Shown piece by piece: positions 11,730-23,622 of a DNA stretch of 64,000 bases; position 1 is the stretch's first letter, and every line of letters begins with the position of its first letter. The position numbers and the translations under genes were made by a program. Location: NCBI GenBank assembly GCA_033063855.1, contig CP093829.1, forward strand, positions 17,825,537-17,889,536, read 5' to 3'. The notes under the pieces were generated by a model. The model saw only the letters and a program-made list of their open reading frames with translations. It made no database searches and had not been told where the DNA came from. This DNA is from Smittia aterrima. Its lineage: Eukaryota; Arthropoda; Insecta; Diptera; Chironomidae.

Positions 11730-14700
11730 GTTGCAACTTGAACAAAAACTGAAAACGAAGAGAAAAAACTTTTGCGACGGGCGTGAAACGGTTGATGTCA
11801 ATTCAGTCTGAAGGCTGAATATTAACTGGCAATGATAAGGCACAGAATGACTTTCACAAAATTAGTTTTGTCGTGGTGCCAGATGAGAGAGACGATGTAC
11901 GAATAGAGATTGTGTTTACCGCGATAACTCAGAGGTCTGAGCAACATACAAAGACTTTATAAATTCCGAAATTGAACGAAGTAAGAATCAAGAACACGAC
12001 AACATTATCTCGTTTCAAACACGAGTGTTGATAAGAGTTTTCTGCCTCGAGACTTTCGAGCGCGATATCAAAATGAAAACAAACAAAAATCTTCAATTCC
12101 CGGCTTTGCTTATCAATAAACCTTCCCAACACATTGCACTCATTTACGAAAATTGATTTATAATCTTAATGACGAAGTAAATTAATCGCAGCATGCTTTG
12201 AGGTATTGACATGGAAATTAGTAAAGTCGTTTATGTTTAGTTTGTCGCCTGCAGGCAATTCATTCGCTCGCGTTTATTACGAAACCGACATTAACGCTAA
12301 TTTATGATTTTTCAATCGACTTCTTGGCTAAATTTATGGGAACTTCGTGTTCTTTGAGTATATTTCGCTGATAATGGCTTCAATTTTCCGATAATAAATT
12401 GACTTTCCAGAAGTTTACGCAAAAAGATGAAACTCGATAATTGAGTTTTAATGAAGACAAACTTGGATGAGTTGTTCGAGTAATGAGTCGAGTTTATGAA
12501 TTGTGCAATGATAAATAATTTTTCTAATGCTTCCATAAAATGTTGAAGCTTCAAGTAAACAATATTCACTCAAAACTTTTATTACATTTCTCGGGATATT
12601 AAATTGCAATAAAATGATTTCAATCTCTGCGTTTTTTCCATTGAAAAACTGATAAAAAGGCAAATTGAGAGCTTTTCATGAATTTTTATTCTTAGACCCA
12701 CGAGCAATCAAAATTTCGATCCTTTCCTTAAAGAGAGAGAGAGATTGAAAAGAATTTGCTGGCTTATTATCGAAGTTTGAGATTTTATGATGCCGTCGCT
12801 ATTGAGAGATTTTTTATGAAGCTTCGTCGAGCAGAAAATTATAGCAGAAAAGTAACTTTGGAAGGACTGAGATTCCGAATCATTCGACGAAAAATGTTTT
12901 TTATCTAACAAAAGTTTTGGTAACCTTCGTGGGAAAAGTTTCACTTGGAAAGTTCAAGTCATCAATTTTCATATTTTCCCATGAACCTTAACCTCGTTGT
13001 AAGTGAATGCGCAATTAACGACAATATTGCGTATAACAACAAAAGTCAATCGACGGGAGCAGCGCTCGTCGTAAAAAATAATGCTCAACGCTTTCTTTGT
13101 TAATGGTCGAGATTTTTCTCAGCCGTCTTGCTTCGTCTCGAGAAGCATTAATAAAATCTTCTTAGTGGAGTCAAGATGTTTCGGATCGTGAAGGCGGTAG
13201 ATGAAAATTATTAAGTTAGAGCGAATCTCCGGATAAATGAAGAGGAAATGATGTGGCGCCGGAAGAAACACTTGCGAGACTCGGCAAAGGCTAAACGAAT
13301 GCGGAAAAAGTTTTGTGGCTCGATTAGGATGAAGAAAACGAAGAAGAGAGAAGCATCGAAAGTTCCTTTATCGTTGTTAATTCTTCATGAGCGTAAAGCA
13401 TGACAAAGTCCTAAGACGCGATTGTCATTATCATCCATCACATTAGGAATGCGAAAGTTTACTTTGCAAGCATTTAATTCGAACACGTTCACCGTGATTA
13501 AGCAAAAACAAAAAAGAACATCGAAGCTAAGAGTGTTTGTTAGGTTTTCCTCTTCCCTTTTCTCTTTCGTTTTGAGTAAACACAATGACGATGACACTCA
13601 GGAAGAAATTCGTCTAAGACAGCCTCGTTTTATTAATGATGTTCGTTACAATTCGTCGTTACAATTAATGACGATAATCAGAGAAGAAAAAAAGGGAAAT
13701 AGGAATCACAATGACGACGACCGTTGCATCAAATTAGGTTCTAGGGGAGAAGACGAATATTGAGTTAATTACAAGGAATCTTTCACAAGACTCTTCCTCA
13801 AAGCTCTTAAGTCCAAGGGACAGTCTTGGTCTCTAAAAGAAGGACTCGCTAAGAGCCGAGTGTCTAAGGAAATTAAAGTTAAACACTTCGAGCGTCACAA
13901 GAGAAATGATTCGGAAATAAATAAGGAAATGAAGATAAACGAGACAATCGAATGATTGTAGTGCGTTAACTAAAAGTCTGAAGTTAGTTAGTTAGTTCAA
14001 GAGAACTTTGAGGTGTTCAACTATTTCTGATACCGAACTAGCAATTTTCATTTAAAACTATGAAGAAAAGTTCAAATCCCAATTAAAATTGTTACCGTTG
14101 CCTGCAGTTATTGAAGTGTCGATTGAGGTTACCACTTTGGGAATTTTCAATCTCAACAAACCTCAAACAACTGAAGCCATAACAAAATTATGATAACTAT
14201 CCTTCTCGTCATCATTTTATCTATTCACAGCTTTCACCATTATTTGTGTTGAAGCATCCTCTCAACAGAAGAGCTAGGAAAATCATTGTCAAACGAGAGA
14301 AGTCAGGGACGAAAGGCAACGATGAAAATATATCGCCGCAATTTCCTTTCAAGTCAAGTCTTTCTCCCTCTCTCTCTCTCTCTCTGCACTGCAGCGAGTG
14401 AAGTGAGAACTCAAGCTGGTTCGTAATTATGTTCAAAGTGGAACGTTATGCACCCGAGAAATCATGACTTTGTTATTCCTACTCGTCACCTTTTCAAATG
14501 ATAATTGTCATGGAAACTTGAATGAGAGCTCAATTATTTCAGACCAAATTAACACGTTCGAAGGAGTTGTAAACAGGAAATTCTTTCGTCTGTAATGGCA
14601 TGCGGTTTTCTTTCGTCTCTAGGCAATAAAAGTTTTCTAATTTAACGACAATTTCTAACTCTCCCCCATCTAAACAGTTAGAAGAACTTCTTCGGGATTC

Positions 14701-14958
14701 ACTTTGAAGATTGATTGTAAAACATTTGTCATGAAACAAATTTCCGACATGGAAAGTTCCCTCGGAATTATTTTTGCATAATTTCATGAGCGATGACAAA
14801 TTCTGGTTGGGGCCAAAAAGGTTTGCGGCTTTGAACGAGAAGAAAAGTGGCTTTGGCACACTTGAGTAGTGAATTGCAGAAGATTAGGCCAAAAATACTT
14901 TTTATTTTCGTAAATTTATTTCTCTTAACGTTTTCAATAAATTAAGTTCAATGCGGAA
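11730..14958. other. Gene-free stretch, 3.2 kb
   Basis: No convincing coding region. It contains a GTTA tandem run near 13990-14006 and a (CT)n tract near 14365-14386 followed by CTGCACTGCAG, which looks like a splice acceptor but leads into no good ORF. The ORFs of 106-113 codons at 13422-13763 (+) and 14539-14859 (-) lack domains and splice support. Minus-strand AATAAA at 14915-14920 belongs to the next gene. Confidence 0.5.
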
Positions 14959-15868
14959 CTAGTTTGACCACTCGTAGAGTTTGAGTTTAGCATGTTCAAC
15001 TAAGAATTCTTGCAATTGCTGAGCGATTACAGCAGATGCTCCTAAGAACGATTCTCCAAACAGATCAGCAGACCGAGATTGTTCAAAGTCCATACAAGTT
15101 TGAACCATTCGACTGAATCTTGAAAATTCAGATGCGGCATCGGTCTCGACGGATTCATGACATTTTCCAAGTTCCTCGTTTTGATTCGCGATTGCTGATC
15201 TCAAGTTACTTCTGAATGAAGCTAGCTCTGGTTTCGTCTCATTCCACTTTTGTCTGACATGCTCCTCAATTGTTTCAATATTCTCAAGAATTTCCTCCGC
15301 TTGCAGAAAATTGTTTTTCCCAACGAAACCTTTCACGACAATTGACTGAACTTGATTAAAAATGAGTTGAAACTCTATGACGGCTTTGTTGGCGCTATCG
15401 ATTTCAGCTTTGACACGTTGATTGTAAAGGTTAGCGCAGTTGCTGGCGCTGAAACCTGTGAACATTGTCGTTTCATTTAAAATTCTTTCTGCGGAGTTTC
15501 TGCAAGCTCCTGGGGTGAGCTTCTGGAAGTTGTCAAGAGCTGGAACAAACAAACTTTCAACTTGGTCTACGTGTGCCTGGTATTGCGAGAGAGTCTCGTG
15601 GGTGCTGTGTTCCAAGACATTCGAAATGACTGTAATTACTTCCTTAGTCTTCCCATCGATCTCTGTTTGAAGTTCATTCAAACTTTGTTGAATTGCTTGA
15701 GTTGCGGGGAACAAGAACTCTGGTGATAATAATTTCTTTTCTGGCTCTTGAAGATCAGCCTGTGGCAAAGTTCAAATTAGACATTTTCATTAAAAACAAA
15801 ATCGATTAAGCCAAACTTACCACGACGAGTGTCGAAAGAATCGCAATTGATAAAATGAAAAGTTTCAT
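14959..15868 (-). CDS. Secreted four-cysteine family protein, paralog A1
   Basis: Two exons: 15868-15821 encodes a 16-residue signal-peptide start (MKLFILSIAILSTLVV), and 15759-14959 the rest, for 282 residues in total. The mature protein is helical and acidic with four conserved cysteines in two pairs: C-x21-C around GACRN...FTGFSASNC, and LGKC...VQTC near the end. A conserved core VVKGFVGKNNF lies between them, and the C-terminus is YEWSN. Three paralogs follow on the plus strand. The layout (signal peptide, coiled helices, paired Cys) recalls the insect DUF725/TsetseEP-type gut proteins, but I could not confirm membership. Function is unknown; secretion is likely. The intron position, after 16 codons in phase 0, is identical to that of paralog A2. 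AATAAA lies about 40 bp after the stop. Confidence 0.75.
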
Positions 15869-18800
15869 TCTGATTTTTGTCTCTTGGAAGTGTTTCTTTA
15901 AAGCCTTCGATGGTTTGTGTTGATTCGAGAAGTGAGTCGACGACTTTTATACGATTGAAGGTTTGTGATAAGCTTCACATCAACATGTTGATGTAAATCA
16001 AATAAAGAAAGAAAAGATAACCGCAGGAGCTTCACTCGCTCGAGAATGTAAAACTTCCTAGCTTAGCGAGTCGCGACGACAACAAACTGAGAAAGAAGGA
16101 AATGCCTTTTCTTATCTGACTGCTTGAAACGACTCGAGTTGGAGCAAGAGATATGAGGAACGTAACTTCGTAGAACTCGAGCTTGATTAAGAGCTTTTAT
16201 TATTTTAATTCAAATCTAGATTAAAACTCGGAACGAGCATTCGTAATCGCTTATGAATCTTTTCGTTCTTCCTTTGCCATTGAATTGAACGAACAATGGA
16301 ATGAATCGCTTTCTCGTGACGATTGCGAGCGACTCTTTACTCAGGTGTCGTAAATTACAGCGAAATGACCTCTCACATAAAAAGGCCAAGCTCCGTCTTA
16401 TGGTCGTAAACGATCTCGTACTCAACATAAAATATTATTTCCATTTGTGATTTTTCGAATTGACATAAACTTTCATTAGATTGCTCATGGACGCTTCTCC
16501 TCTCCTCAAATCTTTTTCTACTCGTAATTGTGACTTATTTGTTTTACAGCCCATGCTGCCGGCTTGTGTCGTGGTTGGTGATAAACAAAGTTGGGAAAGG
16601 TCGAAAGTCTAAACATTAACGCCGTAACATCAAAAGCTCTAAGTCAAATAACTTTCAATGAGTTGAGTCCTTTAAACGACTCAAATTTCTCGACAAACAA
16701 AGGAAACTGATATTTACAAAATAAATAACGCCAAGGGTTCTGTCAACAAACATTCCTTCCAAACCATTTTCCATTGAGCTTTCCAACCGCTTTCCATTCG
16801 AACAAGGAAATTTGTGAAAGTCGTCGAGTTTCTCTTTACCAGACAAGTCGTTGCTAGTTCAACGTGCATCCTTGTTTATTAAGGACGTGAATATAATTCT
16901 CGGGATTGTTGGATATCAAAAAGAAAATCAGAGAAGTCTTCAATATTCGTTTGCGTTCTGTCGCTTTTTGTCTTTAAAGAAATTTAAATAAATCGCTCGT
17001 ACGCAGCAGAAAGAGAAAACTTTCTCCTCGAAATTCAAACAACGGATTAAACTGACTGTGCTGTAATTCATTGTGGCACCAGCAGCTCAGCAGTCGCAGC
17101 TGTTATATAACAAACTATGATCCAAGTGAATTACAAATGTTGTGTTTGTTCGGCATGAATATAAACGAGATGACGTGATCGAGTCAATAGCTTGGATTAA
17201 CATCAACGACAGCAAAAAAAATATCAAAATGAGAAAAAGTTTCGTGAGTGTAAAAATTAATTAAACGATGAGATGGAAAGCGTAAAGCTCATCAAAGTTA
17301 AAAAGGTTGCTGCTGTACTACAATTAACTGAAGAGCGACAGCAATAAAAAATAATTGTGAAACTAACCCATGCGAGTATGCGGTGGCTCACTGACCCTCT
17401 GTGCAGTCAAATTACATCAAATATCATCAAGTGTGTCTTTAAATGTTGGATTGTGCTTCTGATTGTCGGATGTCCTCCACATAACAGCGGTAAATGTTCA
17501 ACAACAGTACTTTAGGCAAAGAAAGAAAAGTCCTTGCTCTTGTGTCACGGATGAAGAAATAATGCTAATGAGACTCTGGAGTCGAGTGGTGGACAAGCTA
17601 GACCAAGAGAGGGAGAATAATTTGCTTTCTGCTGAATCGAATTTCTTTGCTTGTCCTTCAAAGAAGAGAAAGGAAACCACAAAATTACAAATTCAGGATT
17701 TTATTGAGGAAGCTTTAGTAATTGAAATCTCATGTTACTTTATATCCGATTAGATTTTAATTATCTTAAGTCGTTACGTCGTAATTACATTTTTAAAAGA
17801 AAGAGATTTTATCTCGATAGAAATTATTATTCTAAAACTTAATTGCGATGAAATGATAAAGCAGGAAAAGTTTTGTGTCTCATAACTTTTTCCATTATAA
17901 AATGCGGAAGCTTTACTGCGTTCTTTGAATAGTCGGCGAATGTTGGGTATGTGAAAAGAGAGAAGAAAACTGCTGGCGGAATACAGAGAACTGTCGCCCT
18001 CTGATAAATCTTTATTCTCGTATCTTCATAGAGCGGAGAAGCTCTTCGTGGATGGCAACGGAAACTTTTCCTATTAAACTAATGCTCGAATCGATAGTCT
18101 CCAAATGTATCGTGGAAATTCATTTTAAATCAAAGTTTTTTTTTTCATCCTCGAGCACAGCGATTTGCGCTTAATGAGATAAGAGAACGGAGGAATTGAT
18201 TCGAGAAAAAGGGATCAACGAAGAATGAGAGAATCTTATCAAAAGATGGTTTAAAGTGAAAAATGAGATAATTTTTGATGATGAACCTTTTATGGTTTAT
18301 TGAGCTTTCAAAGAAAAAGGAAAAAAAGCCCCAAAAAGTTGCTCCTCAACCTTTTATTCTCTACGAAAGCTTTTCTTCCCCACAACCAACAGTCGCTCGG
18401 TTAATTGATAGAAATGAAAGTTCAAATAGACACACCACAAGACGAAGGATGCTAGCGCTTCCTCGCTTGACTTTCATTTCATAAAAAAAACGCGTCGACC
18501 GAATTGATTAATGGTTGAACAAAAGCTAGCGGTTCATTAACTTTCATCCTTCTCCGTTCATCTTCCTTTTTCACGCTTCTCATTCGAAGCGTTGACGAAA
18601 GTGATTTGACTTTCGCTGACCCACATTTGTAATTGTCGAGTGGGAGAAGACAAAGCGATGTTCATTTGCGGTAACTGTATTTATTCTCATCAAACAATGG
18701 AAGTCTTTTCTTAGAAAAGGAGTAAAAGCTCGATACCACTCGAAGCTTAAGGTAAATCCGTTTTAATGATGTTTTCAAAATTCATTAAAACGAAAGTTTA

Positions 18801-19113
18801 AAACTTTTATGCAATGGAGTTATGTAGCTATTATGTAATAGCTCCGTAAAAGCTTCATCCATGAGCCGATGGTAATTAGGTCGAGCTTAACTCAAAAACC
18901 AATCTGTTACATTCTCGGTGTTTTCTGCTCGACGAAGCATTATGGAAAAGTCTTCCCAATAAAGTCGGCTTCATAAAATCTCAAACTTCAATAATCAGCC
19001 CGAAAATGCTTTTCAATTTCACTCTTCTCTCGCTCTTTTGTTCGTAAAGGATCGAAAATTTTATTGTTCGATGGTCTCAGAAGCTTTCAATTTGCATTCA
19101 ATATCTGCGCATC
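15869..19113. other. Intergenic between paralog A1 and dpr, no gene seen
   Basis: Contains the A1 promoter at its left end. The rest is AT-rich with short ORFs only (longest 96 codons, 17463-17753, no family similarity). A 5' exon of the Dpr gene carrying the signal peptide may lie here but could not be identified. Confidence 0.45.
15944..15972 (-). promoter_or_regulatory. GATA + TATA promoter of paralog A1
   Basis: Reading on the minus strand: CTTATCA (15972-15966), 14 bp, then TATAAAAG (15951-15944), about 80 bp before the ATG. Further GATA-type motifs lie at 16015-16020 and 16111-16117. The initiator is weak (TCAACA about 30 bp downstream). Confidence 0.55.
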
Positions 19114-22100
19114 ATGGCGAGGCTTTTATCTTTGCGAACAAGTTTAATGAAATCTAATAATCCTCCGTTCGTATCGTTGTTAGGCTTATCATCGTTTGAT
19201 TCGGAGAAAAGTAATAAAATGTTGCGTAAAAATCAGTTCTTGTTGATGCCACACGTCCCGGTCCGTGATAAAAGCGATCCATCAAACGCTACGGTCGGCA
19301 GCAGCTACGAGACGAATGAAACAAGTGATCTTAATGTCGATCAACAAAGCACAATGAATCAAAATTTCCTTATGGAGAACCACAACAACGAACATCACAT
19401 AGCGATGATGAACGAGAACGATGAAAACTATTTTGAAATATTCAAAACTCCAATGAAATTCGGCACTGAAAACAACACAGAAGTGACAGCTCAGATTGGC
19501 ACAACTGCACACTTGCCTTGTACAATTCATAGCATCGGAGAGGGAGTGGTGAGTGTAGAGAAAGCGAGACTTTAATTTGATGTGTTCGCCTCTGGCTGCG
19601 AGAATGCATTTTATATTTCCAAACGAGCAAACATCTGACGGCTTAAACGTGAAATTGCTTTCAGGTCTCGTGGATTCGTAGGAAAGATTATCATTTGTTA
19701 ACCGTTGGACTGACAACTTACAGCAGCGACGAACGATTCAGTGCCACGCATCTGAAGAACTCTGAAGTATTAAAAAGCTTTTCTGTTGACAGAGAAAGCA
19801 TCAACAAACTTAATAATAAAATTCCTTTTTATATTTTTCACTCTAGGACTGGACACTTCAATTGAAATTCGTTCAGATGCGCGACGCCGGAATTTACGAG
19901 TGTCAAGTGACAAAATATCCTCCCACGTCCATCTTTCTCACACTGAACGTTGTAGGTAAGCGAGAGAGAGAGCGAGAATATTGATTTCGTGTTCAATCTA
20001 TGAAATGTGCTTTCATTTAAAAACATAACAAGTGGAAATTTATGTTATAAAAATTTTACTGGCGAGGAGAGGGGTCTCCTCTCGAATGCCTCGAAAACAA
20101 CATAAATTTCTTTTTTTTTCTCCTTTCAATCTCTCGTCGTTTGAGAACGCTTAACTCTGACCTACATGCTGCGAAAACAGTGTTTTCTGGCAAATTTGCC
20201 TACATAAACAGCTTCTCCCCATGTCGTCGTCGTCATGTGGGTCAGCACTGGCTGAGCTTTCAGAATACGAATCGCCTGGCAATGAATTTTTTTCTTCTTT
20301 CTTCCCTTAACGACCCTCTCTCGTTCCTTGAGTCACGTACATCTTGGCAAGATTTCCATTTTTTTCAATTGCCAATTTATTGTTCGGCCTCGAGGAAACG
20401 GCAATTTCTCTCCAATCGAACCAACCTGTGTGTAAAATCATAAAACGTTTTCGACGATAAAACGCGAAATCAAGAGATAATGAAGGCTAAGCGATAGACT
20501 GGGGGGAAGCTTAATTTAATTTTCCCAGAAAAAGAAAAAACGCAATTTCGTGCACTCAAAACTGTGTCAATGAAGCGTCGTCTTATCTCATCGCGACGCC
20601 TTCGTGTTTCACCTTCCTGTAAACAAAATTAGATCAACATTTCCTGATCAAACAAACCCGGAATAAAATCGCAAGTCGATAAAAAAAATTTGCTGAATGT
20701 TTATCATGAATCACGAGTAAATTGATTTATGAATTATTGATGTCATGCGATTCGAGATCATTGATTAAACAATTTAAAAATTGAAAGTTAAAGTTCGTAC
20801 CTGGAAGCGTGCCATAAATAATTTTTATAAAATAAATCTGATTTTTATTTTCGACGTGCTCGGCAAATAAATCTCAAAGCAATTAATTTATTACGATGAG
20901 GCCTCTTTTAATCGGTGGAAAGCGTTTCGGAGAACAGTTTTCTCATCGTGAACTTGAGAGATTAATTTTTAATGAATTTATTGAGAGTCAAGGGAAAAAA
21001 GGCGAACAATAAATTTCGCAAGACAACTTCGAGAGGAAGTTCTGATAAATCTCAATTGCGACTACGATAAGAAATCTGGATTTTACCGCTTTTTGTTTTG
21101 CTTCCCAACCGGATAAGCTTTGATAATCGACATTCCTTCTGTTCCTTCAACTCGATAGCAAATAACAAACAAAGTTAGCGATTCTTTGTTGAAATCGCTT
21201 CTGATAAGGAAAGACAATTTCTATAAAAGCAAATTGAAGTGCAAAGAAAGTCATCAGTGCGAATAAATCAACAGAACAATAAATTGAAAGTTAAAATATT
21301 GAAAATATGAAGTCAATCGTTGGAGTTATCTTGTCAGTGATTGTCACTGTGAACTGCGCGGCAATTGAAAATCAAGTTTCGCCTATGCTAACCGAAGGAG
21401 CTGGCAGACTCTTTGAAAGTGCATGGAAATATCAAAACGAGTTGAAAGAACTTCAAATCGACATTGATGAACAAATGGTTGCTGTTCAAAATGCTATTCC
21501 CACAATCTTGAGATCATCAACCGCTGACGCTTTGACAAGAATTGAAGGAAACATAAATGCTCTCGTTGCAATCGATGAGCCAGTGCGTAATGAAATCTAC
21601 GCATTAGTTCGAACAGCTTGTGTCACCAACTTGAGAGTTTTGCTTAATGGAGTCACTGAGTTCACTGGCTTTTCTTCAGCAAATTGCGTCACTTCTTACG
21701 ATTTGAAGGTTCAAAAAGAATTGAACGCAGCTAACGAGGAAATCGAGAAATACAGAAAATCTTTCGGAGTTCAGGAAACTGTCGTAAGATCTTTTATCGG
21801 CCTCAACGTTTTCCTTGATGCTGAAGCAATTGAGACAAGATTCTCAAGTCGAGTCGCTAACGTTTCTGCTGAATGGGAGAGAATTCGTCCTGATGTCCTT
21901 CAATTCGCCAGAAATCTCTCAGTGACAATCTCTGAACATAACACTAATCTTGGCGACTGCTTCCAAGGGATTCAAGATAAATATCCACCACAATATAAGA
22001 ATATCAAGGACCAAATCGCAACTTGCGATAAATTCGACAACACCGCTGACCCATTTGCCCAATTCCGACTCTGAAAAAGCTCTTAATCCCCGAGAATTTA

Positions 22101-23534
22101 TTTATTTTTAAAAACAAATTTTATTATTATCGAGATAGCTTAAAGTTTCGGTTATAGCTTCAGGAGAGAGAAAAGAAAAGTTCAATAAAAGTTTGGCGAT
22201 GAAAATTCTTTTGTTTCTACAAAAATTTCGAAGCAATTGTTTGTTTTCCGAAGAAGTTTCTCTTGTAATGTCAAAATAGAAGAGAAAAAGTTTGCGTGGA
22301 AGCTCCTGTGATGTCATTTGTAAAGAACAACTTCGAGAGATTGAAAGAATTATGGTTGAACGTAATTAAACATTTTCTAACGGGAAACTTTTCCTTCCCT
22401 TTTTCGCACCCGACTTACTCGCTATGTCTCTCTGTAGAAGCGAGAGCTGAAATCGTCGGACCGACACTGAAGTATCTTACGCCCGGATCAACATTAAAAC
22501 TCATTTGCAAAGTTCTGCAAAGCACTGAAGCAACAGCGTACATTTTCTGGTACCACGATAATAGAATGATAAATTACGATCTCGACAGAGGAATAAACGT
22601 TTCGTCAGAAGCAGGTAAAGAGCCTTCGGAGTTTGAGCGGAAGTTTGCTGAAGCTTTTGTTTAAAAATTCAATTTTCTTTCAGACTTCCATTACAGCGAG
22701 CTTACGATTCTGCACGCAACGAAAAACCATTCGGGGAATTACACGTGCGTTCCATCCAACTCCCAGCCAGCTTCCGTGGTTGTTCACATTTTCAAAGGTG
22801 AGCCTTGTCAAACACCCGCAAATTCTCGTCGTGTTTACCGAGTCTAAAATATTCATCCACCTTACTTTGCGATCGTACACAAAAGCGAGAGAATTGTCGG
22901 TTTAGTCGTGAGTGAAATCAAAGAAAATTAAACAGATTAAATGTCTTCACACCCGTCTCATGTAAGAGTTGAAGAGAAAACTCTCGTCTAAGAATAAATT
23001 TCATGAGCTTTGAAGTTCATTTTTTCAATGAACTTTCTTGAAAAGCTTTGAGGCGATGAGTTCTTTACATTTTTTTTTATCTTTGTGCTTGTTCATGAAT
23101 TCCGTAATTGAAAGAAGAATGTGAAGAGTTCGTAGTTTACGAACGAAACTTTTCGAGTTTCTGTTGAAAAATATTTCCATAACTTCATTTCAACTGAATC
23201 TGTCTGAAAGCTTTCTGAATTTTGATGAATCATTATTGTTAAGATTAAGATTAATAGAATGCAATTTTCATTCCGGAGGTAATTTGTAGGAAGTGATCAA
23301 GATTACTTGGCACTCCTTCAGAACAAAAGAATTGATTAATGATCATGTGGAAATTTATTCATGAAGAAGCTCTTGAATTATTAATTACACTTTTCTCTTT
23401 TTTTCCCCCCCGCAGGTGACGTGGCTGCGATGTATCATGAGCATAGAAGTGGTTGCACCAAGATAAGCTCTTTCAACGTCGCTAGGAAGTTACTAGTTGT
23501 CACCCTCTTGTTGAATTTTGTTATTGCGTTTTAA
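19114..23534 (+). CDS. dpr13: Dpr-family two-Ig-domain cell-surface protein (Dpr13-like)
   Basis: Six exons join in frame: 19114-19548, 19665-19766, 19847-19955, 22438-22614, 22684-22797 and 23416-23534, for 351 residues. After a 110-residue low-complexity N-terminus, Ig1 starts at TPMKFGTENNTEV, with Cys in AHLPC, VSWIRRKDYHLLTVG and DAGIYECQV. Ig2 runs from EARAEIVGP with LICKV, IFWYHDNRMINYD and SGNYTCVPS. The linker VHIFKGDVAAMYHEH and a terminal hydrophobic run (LLVVTLLLNFVIAF) suggest a GPI anchor. Dpr proteins bind DIPs in synaptic partner matching. The number 13 comes from remembered fly sequence and is tentative. No signal peptide is obvious at 19114. The frame is open upstream to an acceptor-like CAG at 19080, so a 5' coding exon probably exists. 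Intron 3 (19956-22437) contains another gene. Confidence 0.85.
21202..21256 (+). promoter_or_regulatory. GATA + TATA + initiator promoter of paralog B1
   Basis: TGATAAG (21202-21208), 13 bp, TATAAAAG (21222-21229), then TCATCAGTGC with a TCAGT initiator near 21253, 31 bp from the TATA start. The ATG follows at 21307. Confidence 0.6.
21307..22074 (+). CDS. Secreted four-cysteine family protein, paralog B1 (nested in dpr intron)
   Basis: Intronless, 255 residues. The signal peptide is MKSIVGVILSVIVTVNC, cut probably before AAIEN. The family pattern is kept: Cys pair one in TACVTN...FTGFSSANC, core VVRSFIGLNVF, Cys pair two in LGDCF...IATCDKF. The C-terminus NTADPFAQFRL is shared with paralog B2 only, so B1 and B2 form a subfamily distinct from the intron-bearing A1 and A2. 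It is predicted secreted and all-helical; function unknown. It lies in the dpr intron on the same strand, with its own promoter and an AATAAA near 22184, so its poly(A) signal sits inside the dpr pre-mRNA. Confidence 0.85.
   Translation: MKSIVGVILSVIVTVNCAAIENQVSPMLTEGAGRLFESAWKYQNELKELQIDIDEQMVAVQNAIPTILRSSTADALTRIEGNINALVAIDEPVRNEIYALVRTACVTNLRVLLNGVTEFTGFSSANCVTSYDLKVQKELNAANEEIEKYRKSFGVQETVVRSFIGLNVFLDAEAIETRFSSRVANVSAEWERIRPDVLQFARNLSVTISEHNTNLGDCFQGIQDKYPPQYKNIKDQIATCDKFDNTADPFAQFRL
22184..22189 (+). terminator. Poly(A) signal of nested paralog B1
   Basis: AATAAA about 110 bp after the B1 stop, inside the dpr intron. dpr transcripts must read through it. Confidence 0.5.
22798..23415 (+). 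other. Last intron of dpr, 0.6 kb
   Basis: Donor AAAG|GTGAGC, acceptor after a T- and C-rich tract ending CCCCGCAG. No gene or repeat recognised inside. Confidence 0.7.
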
Positions 23535-23616
23535 AGTATTTCATTTCAAAATTGTTGTAAATATTCTTTTTCGTTTTCTATGAACCGTGAGATTATTTTT
23601 TTGCTGAGAAATTTAT

Positions 23617-23622
23617 AATAAA
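23617..23622 (+). terminator. dpr poly(A) signal
   Basis: AATAAA about 83 bp after the dpr stop codon, in a T-rich region. Confidence 0.5.

Larger units (their letters stand above)
19956..22437 (+). other. Host intron of dpr containing a nested gene
   Basis: 2.5 kb phase-1 intron, donor GTAAGC and acceptor CTCTGTAG, lying between the two Ig domains. Paralog B1 (21307-22074) sits inside it on the same strand with its own TATA box and poly(A) signal. About 20.0-21.1 kb otherwise holds no recognisable feature. Confidence 0.75.

Noticed and set aside
13422..13763. 113-codon plus-strand ORF
   Set aside because: Polar low-complexity translation with no domain, no promoter or poly(A) context, and an overlapping antisense ORF of similar quality.
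14365..14398. (CT)n tract ending in CTGCAG as a splice acceptor
   Set aside because: Looks like an acceptor, but no open frame or donor-linked exon follows. Treated as a microsatellite.
14539..14859. 106-codon minus-strand ORF
   Set aside because: No recognisable motif or splice connection to paralog A1 downstream.
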